Origin: Betaproteobacteria bacterium
GTDB taxonomy: Bacteria > Pseudomonadota > Gammaproteobacteria > Burkholderiales > Burkholderiaceae_C
Direction: 5' to 3'
Length of the DNA: 6,485 nt
Assembly (NCBI GenBank): GCA_009925955.1
Contig: RFPX01000074.1
Location: 1 to 6,485, forward strand
How positions within the stretch are numbered: the stretch's first letter is position 1; each line of letters begins with the position of its first letter. Under the pieces are notes generated by a model. It made no database searches. It worked only from the letters and a program-made list of their open reading frames with translations, and was not told the origin of the DNA. The translations under genes and the position numbers were made by a program. Below are positions 1 to 6,485 of this stretch, in pieces.

Positions 1-1488
1 GGCCTGATCTCCCGGCTCGACCACTTGCAGCGGCTGGGTGTTCGCGGGATTTGGCTGATGCCCGTGACCTTGAGTGCCGATCGAGACCACGGCTATGCCA
101 CCACCGACTTTCGCCGCATAGAGCCTGATTACGGAACCCTGCAGGACATGCGAGAGCTGCTGCGCCAGGCACACAAGCGCGGCATCGGCGTGATCATGGA
201 CTATGTGATCAACCACAGCTCGCACGAGTTCCCGCCCTTCCAAGCCGCGCTGGCCGACCCGCAAAGTCCCTTCCGAGATTGGTTCGTGTGGTCGGTTGAT
301 GCACCCAAGGGCTGGGACATCTGGGGCAAGAACCCGTGGTACCACGCGGGCTCCAAGCCCTGGACCTTCAAGGGTGAGGTCAAAGACCTGCCGGCTGCGC
401 CCGCCGGGGCCAAAGGCCACTACTTCGGCACGTTTGGCCCGCACATGCCGGACTTCAACCTTCGCCATGAGCCGACCCTGCGCTACCACTTGGACAGCCT
501 GCGCTGGTGGATGAACATGGGGCTGGATGGCGTGCGGCTGGACGCCGTACCCCACATGATTGAGAACTCAGCGCGCGACTGGAACGACCAGCCAGAAAGC
601 CGCGCACTGACGCGCCAGCTGCAAGACCTGGTCAAGTCCTACCCCAAGCGGTACACCGTGTGCGAAGCCACATCGAGCCCGGAGGTGTACGGCCGTCCTG
701 ACGTGTGCGGCAGTGCCTTCGCATTTGGCCTGATCCCGCATATCGTGGCGGCTCCCAAGGGCGACACGGCTGCGGTCAAGGCCATGGTGGCGTACTGGCA
801 GACAGCGCCCCTTGGCATGGCCACTTTTTTGTCCAACCATGACATCTTTGCCGGGCCTCGCGCGTGGGACCAGTTCGCCGGCGATGAAGCCCGCTACAAA
901 CTGGCCGCCTCCACCTACCTGTTGATGCCCGGAACCCCCTTCATCTACTACGGCGAAGAAGTGGGGCAAGCGGGGCTGCCGGGTCTCAGCGGCGACCTCC
1001 CGATTCGCGGCCCGATGAGCTGGGACACGCGACCCCATGCGGGCTTCACCAAAGGCCGTCCGTTCCGTGATGCGGCGCCCAACGCAGCACGCCACAACGT
1101 ATTGGCGCAGCGCACCGGCACCCGCTCCATCCTGCGGCACTATGAGGACATGCTCATGCTGCGCAATACGCGCGCCTCCATCGCACGCGGGTCTTGGGAA
1201 CGGGCCTTTGCGGATGGACTGGTGATGGGCTTTGAGCGGGTGCTCGATGGAGAACGCACCCTGGTGCTGATCAACTATGGGTCTGAAGTTCGCAACGTGA
1301 GGCTGCCGCAAAGCGCATCACCGTCAGGGCCGTCCGCACGACTCTTGTGGGCCTCGGAGCCGGCCATGGCGGGCCGGCTTCAAGCGGCCTTCAACACGGT
1401 TGCCTTCGAGCCCCAGGGACAGCGCTTGGCGCCGCAGTCGGTGCAGGTGTGGGACCTGTCAGGCCAGCACCTCTCGGGCAGGCCATAA
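1..1488 (+). CDS. GH13 alpha-amylase-family glycoside hydrolase, 5'-truncated by the window edge
   Basis: This gene encodes an alpha-glucan-acting enzyme of family GH13. The reading frame is open from base 1, and 495 residues are visible before the TAA stop. The true start is upstream: the visible part begins inside the (beta/alpha)8 barrel, just before the strand-2 motif GIWLMPV (residues 16-22). The conserved regions appear in order: DYVINH (67-72), MPDFN (149-153), GVRLDAV with nucleophile Asp181, CEATS with acid/base Glu222, SNHD with transition-state Asp281, then GTPFIYYGEE. A PMSWD...AGF segment (from about 338) and a short beta-sandwich C-terminal domain (about 395-490) follow. The MPDFN form resembles the MPDLN signature described for the intermediate group GH13_36, whereas oligo-1,6-glucosidases and trehalose synthases carry QPDLN. 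A maltogenic amylase or alpha-glucosidase activity remains possible. Location cannot be judged because the N-terminus is missing. The gene converges on malQ with a 4-nt gap. Confidence 0.88.
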   Translation, partial: GLISRLDHLQRLGVRGIWLMPVTLSADRDHGYATTDFRRIEPDYGTLQDMRELLRQAHKRGIGVIMDYVINHSSHEFPPFQAALADPQSPFRDWFVWSVDAPKGWDIWGKNPWYHAGSKPWTFKGEVKDLPAAPAGAKGHYFGTFGPHMPDFNLRHEPTLRYHLDSLRWWMNMGLDGVRLDAVPHMIENSARDWNDQPESRALTRQLQDLVKSYPKRYTVCEATSSPEVYGRPDVCGSAFAFGLIPHIVAAPKGDTAAVKAMVAYWQTAPLGMATFLSNHDIFAGPRAWDQFAGDEARYKLAASTYLLMPGTPFIYYGEEVGQAGLPGLSGDLPIRGPMSWDTRPHAGFTKGRPFRDAAPNAARHNVLAQRTGTRSILRHYEDMLMLRNTRASIARGSWERAFADGLVMGFERVLDGERTLVLINYGSEVRNVRLPQSASPSGPSARLLWASEPAMAGRLQAAFNTVAFEPQGQRLAPQSVQVWDLSGQHLSGRP

Positions 1489-1496
1489 GCGCTTAT
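1485..1496. repeat. Perfect 12-bp palindrome spanning two convergent stop codons
   Basis: The sequence ATAAGCGCTTAT equals its own reverse complement. It contains the TAA stop of the GH13 gene (1486-1488) and, on the other strand, the TAA stop of malQ (1495-1493). The 4-nt intergenic gap GCGC sits at its centre. The symmetry does not extend further: the flanking bases are C on both sides. It has no loop, only a weak possible stem and no T-tract, so it does not look like a standard intrinsic terminator. It may be a chance result of two TAA stops placed symmetrically around GCGC, or a protein-binding site. Confidence 0.6.
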
Positions 1497-3010
1497 CCCA
1501 GCAGCGCAAACGGTCCACGCCCGCTGGCCGCGGTGATCAGCCCCAGGACGCGGCGGTGCTCCTCGCCCACCATCGACCAGTCAAAACGCCAGGTCCAGTT
1601 GTGTGGGCCCATGGAGCCCGGCAGGTTCATGCGGTGCTCACCGCCCAAGCCCAGCACATCCTGCAAGGGAAACACCGCCATGCAGGCCACCGATTGCGCG
1701 GCCGCCCGGATCATTCCCCAATGGATGTCGTGGTCCCAGGCGGCCAAGTAGGAAGCCGCGAAGTGTTTCTCCGCAGGCGTGGCCTGCGCCCACCAACCAT
1801 GCACCGTGTGGTTGTCGTGCGTTCCGGTGTAGACAAGCGTGTTGGGCACATACTGGTGGGGCAAGAACTCATGGCGGGCATCGCCGCCGAAGGCTTGCGA
1901 GAGGATGCGCATGCCCGGAAAGCCGCATCCATCACGCAAGGCCAGCACATCGGGCGTGATCAGGCCCAAGTCTTCAGCCACGATGGGCAAGCGGCCCAAT
2001 GCACCTTCGATGGCGTCAAAGAGGGCCTGGCCTGGCCCCGGCACCCACTGCCCTTCGCGCGCGGTGGGGCAACTGGCCGGGATCTCGTAGTAGCCCGCAA
2101 AGCCGCGGAAGTGGTCGATTCGAAACACATCGGCCTGGGCCAGGGCGCGCTTGACGCGCGCGGTCCACCAGGCATAGCCCTCAGCCGCCATGCGGTCCCA
2201 ACGGTACAGCGGGTTGCCCCAGCGCTGGCCGTCTTCGCTGAAGTCGTCCGGGGGGCAACCCGCCACCACGGTCGGCTGAAAGTGCTCGTCCAGTTCGTAA
2301 AGGTCGGGTCTGGCCCAGCAATCGGCACTGTGGTGAGCGATGAAGATGGGCAGGTCCCCCATCAACCGCACACCGCGGGCCTGGCCATAGGCGCGCAGAT
2401 CGGCCAATTGGGTATCGAAGCACCACTGCACAAAGGCCCAAAAATCCATCTCGCCCGCATGCTCGCGCGCGGCCTGCTGCAGTGCGGCGGCTTCGCGCAG
2501 GCGCAGCGCGGGTGCCCAATCCCACCAACATTGCCCTGCGTGGGCCGACTCCAAGGCCATGAACAAGAGGTAGTCGTCGAGCCACCACCCCTGCTCCGTG
2601 CGCCAGGCCTGAAATGCCGCGCGCTGCTGGGCGGTGGCGCGCGCCAAGAAGCCCGCATGCGCCCGGCGCAGCCGCTCCAGGCGCCAAGGCACGATGGCCT
2701 CGAAGTCCACCCGCTGACCACCTTGCGCCACGGGCGCGCCGTGCAGGTCGCCACCATCGATCCAGCCGGCTTGCACCAAGGGCTCGAAGGCCACCATCAG
2801 CGGGCTGCCCGCAAACGCCGACACGCTCTGGTAAGGCGAGTTGCCTGGCCCGATCGGTGTGGTGGGCAGCCACTGCCAAATGGTCTGCCCGGCGGACTGC
2901 AGCCAATCGACGAAGCGGTAGGCATCGGGGCCAAAGTCGCCGATGCCATGTGGGCCGGGCAGTGAGGTGATGTGCAGCAAGATGCCGCTGGAGCGTTGGG
3001 TCAGGTCCAT
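1493..3010 (-). CDS. malQ: 4-alpha-glucanotransferase (amylomaltase, GH77)
   Basis: The 505-residue cytoplasmic enzyme transfers alpha-1,4-glucan segments between maltooligosaccharides, releasing glucose and longer chains. It is the short amylomaltase form, close to the roughly 500-residue Thermus enzyme, and lacks the long N-terminal part of the 694-residue E. coli MalQ. The ATG at 3010 gives an N-terminus running into SGILLHITSLPGPHGIGDFG (8-27), the expected family start. Further motifs are SPYQSVSAFAGSP (58-70), the 250s loop GCPPDDFSEDGQRWGNP (251-267), FRIDHFRGF with nucleophile Asp299, VAEDLG with acid/base Glu346, and GTHDNHT with Asp399. These positions are offset by only 4-6 residues from Asp293/Glu340/Asp395 of Thermus aquaticus amylomaltase. 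The frame stays open upstream to 3196, but that extension overlaps glgX and shows no family similarity. The gene lies 23 nt after glgX and probably shares its transcript, so MalQ would process oligosaccharides freed by GlgX. Confidence 0.96.
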   Translation of the reverse strand: MDLTQRSSGILLHITSLPGPHGIGDFGPDAYRFVDWLQSAGQTIWQWLPTTPIGPGNSPYQSVSAFAGSPLMVAFEPLVQAGWIDGGDLHGAPVAQGGQRVDFEAIVPWRLERLRRAHAGFLARATAQQRAAFQAWRTEQGWWLDDYLLFMALESAHAGQCWWDWAPALRLREAAALQQAAREHAGEMDFWAFVQWCFDTQLADLRAYGQARGVRLMGDLPIFIAHHSADCWARPDLYELDEHFQPTVVAGCPPDDFSEDGQRWGNPLYRWDRMAAEGYAWWTARVKRALAQADVFRIDHFRGFAGYYEIPASCPTAREGQWVPGPGQALFDAIEGALGRLPIVAEDLGLITPDVLALRDGCGFPGMRILSQAFGGDARHEFLPHQYVPNTLVYTGTHDNHTVHGWWAQATPAEKHFAASYLAAWDHDIHWGMIRAAAQSVACMAVFPLQDVLGLGGEHRMNLPGSMGPHNWTWRFDWSMVGEEHRRVLGLITAASGRGPFALLG

Positions 3011-3033
3011 GGGTCTTGTGATCCAGCTGGGGT
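3011..3033 (-). promoter_or_regulatory. glgX-malQ spacer with a weak malQ ribosome-binding site
   Basis: These 23 nt are all that separates the glgX stop (TGA, 3036-3034) from the malQ ATG. Read on the minus strand, the best Shine-Dalgarno-like element is GGA in CTGGATC, about 11 nt before the ATG, which is weak and slightly distant. There is no room for a promoter with -35 and -10 boxes inside the gap, which supports co-transcription with glgX. A promoter within the glgX coding end cannot be excluded. Confidence 0.45.
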
Positions 3034-5202
3034 TCAAAGTGCCTGCAGCACCCACACGCTGCGTGCAGGCAAGGTGACGGTGCCACTGAGCACGGAGGGA
3101 AGCTGCGATGGCGGTGAGCTTTGGGGGTAGACCAGCGGCGTGGTCATGACCCCCGCTGAGACGTCGTCTTCGGTGGAATCGAGCACCCGGCGCCATGCCC
3201 CTTCCAGCTTGAGTGGGGCTTCATGGGCATGCGGATGGAACACCACCATCAGCGCTGGTGAGCTCGGTGCGGTGTACACCACCACCAGCGACCGGTGGTG
3301 CTCATCATGCCAATCATGGCCCTGCAAGGGCTGGCCATCCAAGCCGAGCCAGCGCACACGGGGCAGTTGATCCTCTTGGGCATGGTCGGCAAACCACTGG
3401 TCGTGCCGCAGGCAATCGTGCTCCGCGCGCAGGGCCAGTGTGCGCTGCACCAGCGCCAGCATGGCCTTATCCACCTGCGCCCAATCCAGCCAACTCACGG
3501 GGGCGTCTTGGCAGTAGGCGTTGTTGTTGCCGCGTTGGGTCTTGCCGATTTCGTCACCGGCCGTCAGCATGGGGGTGCCCTGCGAAAGCAAGAGCGTGGC
3601 CATCATGGCGCGCTGCACCAGGGCCCTGTGGTGGTTCACCTGGGCGTCATCGGTGGCGCCTTCCACCCCGAAGTTGGCACTCAGCTCGTTGTCGCGCCCG
3701 TCGCGGTTGTCTTCGCCGTTGGCCAGGTTGTGCTTGCGGTGGTAGCTCACCACATCGCGCAGCGCAAAGCCATCGTGCGCGGTGATGAAGTTCACACTGG
3801 ACGATGGGCGGCGCTGTGAATGGTGAAACAAGTCGTTGGACGCGGCCAAGCGGCGGGCGAATTCCCCACGGGTGACCACCCGCGGATCAGCCCGGTGGTT
3901 GCGCCCCGGGGCCTCGTGCAACCAGTAGCCGCGCACGGCATCGCGGAAGCGGTCGTTCCAGTCCATGAAGGCGCCGGGGAAACGCCCCACCTGGTAACCG
4001 TCCGGGCCGCTGTCCCAAGGCTCGGCGATCAGGTGCACGTCGGCCAGCACCGGGTCTTGGCGCAGCGCGGTGAAGAAGGCGGCATCGGGCTGAAAAGCCT
4101 GGTGGCGGCCACGGCCGAGGGTGGCCGCCAAGTCAAAACGAAAACCATCCACGCCCATCTCCAGCACCCAGTGGCGCAAAGAGTCCAAAACGAACTGGCT
4201 CACACGCGGCTGCCAAACGGCCAGGGTGTTGCCACAGCCGCTGAGGTTCTCGCAGCGGCTGTGGTCTTCGGGCATCAGCCGGTACCAGCTTGCGTTGTCC
4301 AGGCCACGGAACGACAAGGTCGGGCCGTCTTCCCCGCCTTCGGCCGTGTGGTTGTAGACCACGTCGATGACCACCTCCAGCCCGGCGGCATGCAGATCGC
4401 GCACCATCTGGCGGAACTCTTCGGTGGCCGCAGCGGTGTCTTCGGGCGTGCACGACCACCGGGGGTCCACGCAGCAGAAGCTCAGGGTGTTGTAGCCCCA
4501 ATAGTTGGTCTTGCCCAAGCGCACCAGGTGGGGTTCGTCCAGCGCGTAGTGCACGGGCAACAAAGACAAGGTGGTCACGCCCAAGCGCTGGAAGTGCGCC
4601 ACGCTGGCCGGATGCGCCAAGCCGGCATAGGTGCCGCGCAGGTGCTCGGGCACACCCGGGTGGCTTTGGCTGAAGCCCTTGACGTGCACCTCGTACAGCA
4701 CCACGCGGCCCTTGGGCCGGCGCGGCCTGCCCAGGCTCAAGGCCTGCCGTTCAGAGGCGTCCAGGCCCTTGACCACCCGCGCCTTCAGCGCAAGGGCGCC
4801 GTTGTCGCGGGCATCCGGTATGCGGTGGCCGTCCGGGTGTCCGCTCACGTAGCCCAGGTGTTCGTCCCGGCGCTCGAAGCGCCCCACGATCTCGCGGGCA
4901 CACGGGTCCAGCAGCAACTTGGCTGCATTGAAGCGGTGCCCTTGTTGAGGCGCGTAGGGGCCGTGTGCCCGCAAGCCGTACACCTGCCCGGCCTCCAAGC
5001 CCGGCATAAAGCCGTGGAACACCCCGTCGTGCGGGCCATGCAGGCGCCATCGGGCGGTCTCGGTCTGCCCTGCAGCGTCGTACAAACACAGGTCGATGGC
5101 CTGCGCATGCTGGGAAAACACCGCGAAATTCACGCCACCGTCGCGCAGGTGGGAGCCCATGGGGTAGGGACGGCCCTCTTGTGGTGCCAGACGGTGGTTC
5201 AC
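3034..5202 (-). CDS. glgX: Glycogen debranching enzyme GlgX (GH13_11, isoamylase type)
   Basis: The 722-residue cytoplasmic enzyme hydrolyses alpha-1,6 branch points, in E. coli mainly maltotetraosyl stubs left by glycogen phosphorylase. The N-terminal CBM48-like beta domain spans about residues 12-100 (GVNFAVF, GHRFNAAKLLLDPCAR). The barrel follows, with YEVHVKG, NYWGYN (233-238), DVVYNH (280-285), GFRFDLAA with nucleophile Asp357, IAEPWD with Glu394, and TAHDGF with Asp476. The family hallmark GNNNAYCQD is at 558-566, and a C-terminal beta domain begins near 620. The GTG start at 5202 is chosen because residues 11-18 (GRPYPMGS) align with GKPAPLGA of E. coli GlgX, 7-14 residues from its start; the next ATG (5160) falls inside that motif. 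The protein is about 65 residues longer than E. coli GlgX (657). Part of this is an insertion of roughly 11 residues around 431-445, between the acid/base and third catalytic residues. It starts 2 nt after glgB and precedes malQ by 23 nt. Confidence 0.96.
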   Translation of the reverse strand: MNHRLAPQEGRPYPMGSHLRDGGVNFAVFSQHAQAIDLCLYDAAGQTETARWRLHGPHDGVFHGFMPGLEAGQVYGLRAHGPYAPQQGHRFNAAKLLLDPCAREIVGRFERRDEHLGYVSGHPDGHRIPDARDNGALALKARVVKGLDASERQALSLGRPRRPKGRVVLYEVHVKGFSQSHPGVPEHLRGTYAGLAHPASVAHFQRLGVTTLSLLPVHYALDEPHLVRLGKTNYWGYNTLSFCCVDPRWSCTPEDTAAATEEFRQMVRDLHAAGLEVVIDVVYNHTAEGGEDGPTLSFRGLDNASWYRLMPEDHSRCENLSGCGNTLAVWQPRVSQFVLDSLRHWVLEMGVDGFRFDLAATLGRGRHQAFQPDAAFFTALRQDPVLADVHLIAEPWDSGPDGYQVGRFPGAFMDWNDRFRDAVRGYWLHEAPGRNHRADPRVVTRGEFARRLAASNDLFHHSQRRPSSSVNFITAHDGFALRDVVSYHRKHNLANGEDNRDGRDNELSANFGVEGATDDAQVNHHRALVQRAMMATLLLSQGTPMLTAGDEIGKTQRGNNNAYCQDAPVSWLDWAQVDKAMLALVQRTLALRAEHDCLRHDQWFADHAQEDQLPRVRWLGLDGQPLQGHDWHDEHHRSLVVVYTAPSSPALMVVFHPHAHEAPLKLEGAWRRVLDSTEDDVSAGVMTTPLVYPQSSPPSQLPSVLSGTVTLPARSVWVLQAL

Positions 5203-5207
5203 GCTCA
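5200..5207 (-). promoter_or_regulatory. glgB stop / glgX GTG start junction, probable translational coupling
   Basis: On the minus strand the junction reads TGAGCGTG: the glgB stop TGA (5207-5205), two bases, then the GTG start of glgX (5202-5200). The upstream 25 nt lie in glgB coding sequence and contain no AGGAG-like site; only a G-rich GGTGCGGG is present. A terminating ribosome could restart directly on glgX. The choice of GTG rests on N-terminal family alignment and spacing, not on a ribosome-binding site. Confidence 0.6.
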
Positions 5208-6485
5208 GGCCCGCACCAAAAACAAGGTTGCCAAGGGCGGCAGTGTCAGGGCCAGGCTCATGGCCTGCCCATGCGCTCCCATCGGCTGCGCTTGCAAAGG
5301 CGCACCGACATTGCCCACGCCCGAGCCTCCGTACTCGTGCGCGTCCGAGTTCAGGGCCTCCTTCCACACGCCGTCCAAGTGTGGCGGCAATCCGATGCGG
5401 TAGCCGCTGCGCACCACGGGGGTGAAATTGCACACCACCAGCACCGACTGGCCCTGCCCGGTGTGGCGCGCCCAGGCGAACACGCTGTTCTCGGCATCAT
5501 CCACCACCAGCCACTCAAAGCCCTCGGGCATGCAGTCCAGTTGGTGCAGCGCCGCTTCGCTGCGGTACAGCCCATTGAGGTCGCGCACCCACTGCTGCAC
5601 GCCAGCGTGGCGCGCATCGCCCAGCAGGCCCCAAGGCAGCTCATGGGCGTCTTGCCACTCCCAGGGCTGCGCCCACTCTTGCCCCATGAACAAGAGCTTC
5701 TTGCCCGGGTGCCCCCACATGAAGCCGTAGTAGGCGCGCACATTGGCCAAACGCTGCCAGTCGTCGCCCGGCATGCGGCCCAAGATGGACCCCTTGCCAT
5801 GCACCACCTCGTCGTGTGACAAGGGCAGCACAAAGTTTTCGCTGAAGGCATAAACCAGGCCAAAGCGCATCTTGTCGTGGTGCCACCGGCGGTGCACCGG
5901 GTCCTCTTGCATGTAGCGCAGGGTGTCGTTCATCCACCCCATGTTCCATTTGTAGTGAAAGCCCAGGCCGCCCGCGCTCACCGGTGCCGACACGCCCGCA
6001 AACGCGGTGCTTTCTTCGGCCACGGTGATGGCGCCCGGGCACTCAGCACCCAAGATGCTGTTGAGCGCGCGAAACAGGTCTATGGCCTCGAGGTTCTCAC
6101 GGCCGCCGTGCACATTGGGCAGCCACTGACCTTCCTTTCGAGAGTAGTCGCGGTACAGCATGGACGCCACCGCATCCACCCGCAAACCATCTACCCCGCC
6201 GCACTCGACCCAATAGCGCGCGCTGCCGATGAGGAAGTTGCGCACCTCCCAGCGGCCAAAGTTGTAGATGTAGGTGTTCCAGTCTTGGTGGAAGCCTTCA
6301 CGCGCATCCAGGTACTCGTACAGGGCCGTGCCATCGAAACGCGCCAGGCCGAAGGCATCGGTGGGAAAGTGCGCGGGCACCCAGTCGAGCAGCACCCCAA
6401 TCCCGCGCGCGTGGCAGGCCTGGACAAAGCGCTGAAACCCTTCCATCGGGCCGAAGCGCGCCGTGGGGGCATAGGCACCCAGGGT
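5205..6485 (-). CDS. glgB: 1,4-alpha-glucan branching enzyme GlgB, N-terminal part beyond the window
   Basis: GlgB cuts an alpha-1,4 chain and rejoins it through an alpha-1,6 bond, forming the branches of glycogen. The frame is open to base 6485, and the 426 visible residues start at TLGAYAPTARFG, inside the catalytic barrel. Counting from there, the nucleophile is Asp104 in GLRVDAVASMLYRDYSR, the acid/base is Glu157 in VAEEST, and the third acid is Asp225 in LSHDEVVHGK. Spacings of 53 and 121 residues equal those of E. coli GlgB (Asp405, Glu458, Asp526), so roughly 300 N-terminal residues, including the CBM48 domain, are missing. Other hallmarks are WNMGWMNDTL, MPGDDWQ, GKKLLFMGQEWAQ and, in the C-terminal beta domain, EWLVVDD, CNFTPV and the closing LTLPPLATLFLVRA. 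The stop lies 2 nt before glgX, which suggests co-expression of branching and debranching activities. Its own start and promoter are not visible. Confidence 0.97.
   Translation of the reverse strand, partial: TLGAYAPTARFGPMEGFQRFVQACHARGIGVLLDWVPAHFPTDAFGLARFDGTALYEYLDAREGFHQDWNTYIYNFGRWEVRNFLIGSARYWVECGGVDGLRVDAVASMLYRDYSRKEGQWLPNVHGGRENLEAIDLFRALNSILGAECPGAITVAEESTAFAGVSAPVSAGGLGFHYKWNMGWMNDTLRYMQEDPVHRRWHHDKMRFGLVYAFSENFVLPLSHDEVVHGKGSILGRMPGDDWQRLANVRAYYGFMWGHPGKKLLFMGQEWAQPWEWQDAHELPWGLLGDARHAGVQQWVRDLNGLYRSEAALHQLDCMPEGFEWLVVDDAENSVFAWARHTGQGQSVLVVCNFTPVVRSGYRIGLPPHLDGVWKEALNSDAHEYGGSGVGNVGAPLQAQPMGAHGQAMSLALTLPPLATLFLVRA

Larger units (their letters stand above)
1493..6485 (-). other. 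Probable transcription unit glgB-glgX-malQ (5' end outside the window)
   Basis: Three same-strand genes of one pathway follow each other with gaps of 2 and 23 nt, and no terminator-like hairpin followed by a T-run lies between them. This is the usual picture of an operon. The order means a branching enzyme, a debranching enzyme and a disproportionating enzyme would be made together. The promoter must lie before glgB or in a gene further upstream, beyond base 6485. Genes such as glgA or glgC may be part of the same unit, but none is visible. Confidence 0.75.

Noticed and set aside
568..1311. Open frame of 247 codons on the minus strand opposite the GH13 gene
   Set aside because: It is again in register with the real gene's codons, shows no family motif, and the plus-strand frame carries all the catalytic motifs.
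2557..2569. 13-base match CCATGAACAAGAG between malQ and glgB (near 5684)
   Set aside because: Both copies encode the hydrophobic residues LLFM in a barrel enzyme with the same preferred codons; this is coincidence or shared codon use rather than a repeat element.
1400..2965. Long open frame (521 codons) on the plus strand opposite malQ
   Set aside because: It shares codon boundaries with malQ, so its stops would need TTA, CTA or TCA codons in malQ, which are rare in GC-rich genes. It has no recognisable domain, and the malQ frame is unmistakable.
3011..3196. Possible N-terminal extension of MalQ by 62 residues
   Set aside because: The frame is open but overlaps the glgX C-terminus, is rich in Arg/His/Ala as expected of an out-of-frame reading, and the ATG at 3010 gives the standard amylomaltase N-terminus.
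3271..3280. 10-bp palindrome GGTGTACACC
   Set aside because: It is internal to glgX coding sequence, isolated and short; no paired copy or promoter context was seen.
3280..3300. Inverted repeat CACCACC / GGTGGTG with a 7-nt loop, considered as a terminator or attenuator
   Set aside because: It lies inside the glgX coding sequence, has no T-run after it on either strand, and can be explained by GC-rich codon use.
3820..5403. Long open frame (527 codons) on the plus strand opposite glgX
   Set aside because: It has the same in-register antisense phase as above and is explained by codon bias of glgX; no family motif and no credible start signal.
5203..5433. Possible N-terminal extension of GlgX by 77 residues
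   Set aside because: It would lie wholly inside the glgB coding region and add residues with no counterpart in GlgX; the GTG at 5202 fits the family start.
5181..5819. Open frame of 212 codons on the plus strand opposite glgB
   Set aside because: It is an in-register antisense shadow of glgB without recognisable protein features.

Overview
The window is a compact, GC-rich piece of bacterial chromosome devoted entirely to alpha-glucan (glycogen/starch-type) metabolism. Four protein genes fill it almost completely. The only non-coding bases are gaps of 4, 23 and 2 nt, so there is no gene-free stretch of note. No RNA genes, insertion sequences, CRISPR arrays or origins were seen. The strong GC bias at third codon positions, the short amylomaltase form of MalQ and the general protein style suggest a betaproteobacterium, possibly Burkholderiales. 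That placement is an inference and is not proven by any marker gene.

Layout. Bases 1-1488 (+ strand) hold the 3' part of a GH13 alpha-amylase-family hydrolase whose N-terminus lies before the window. Facing it on the minus strand is a tight run read from right to left: glgB (branching enzyme, N-terminal part beyond base 6485), glgX (debranching enzyme, 5202-3034) and malQ (4-alpha-glucanotransferase, 3010-1493). The glgB-glgX gap is 2 nt and the glgX-malQ gap is 23 nt, so these three are very probably one transcription unit. The amylase gene and malQ converge with only 4 nt between their stop codons. Both stops lie inside one perfect 12-bp palindrome.

How the genes fit together. GlgB makes alpha-1,6 branches and GlgX removes them, typically releasing maltotetraose from outer chains trimmed by phosphorylase. 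MalQ recycles the released maltooligosaccharides by disproportionation. The GH13 hydrolase would cut or trim alpha-1,4-glucans and oligosaccharides, either in the cytoplasm or, if the missing N-terminus carries a signal peptide, outside it. All four enzymes belong to clan GH-H, and all four have an intact Asp/Glu/Asp catalytic triad. No glgC, glgA or glgP is visible; they may lie outside the window.

Assessment of novelty. I find no sign of an undescribed system. This is an ordinary glycogen-metabolism locus with a few modest points of interest: the palindromic double stop, probable antisense transcript overlap, a cysteine pair beside the amylase active site, and small family-level variations.
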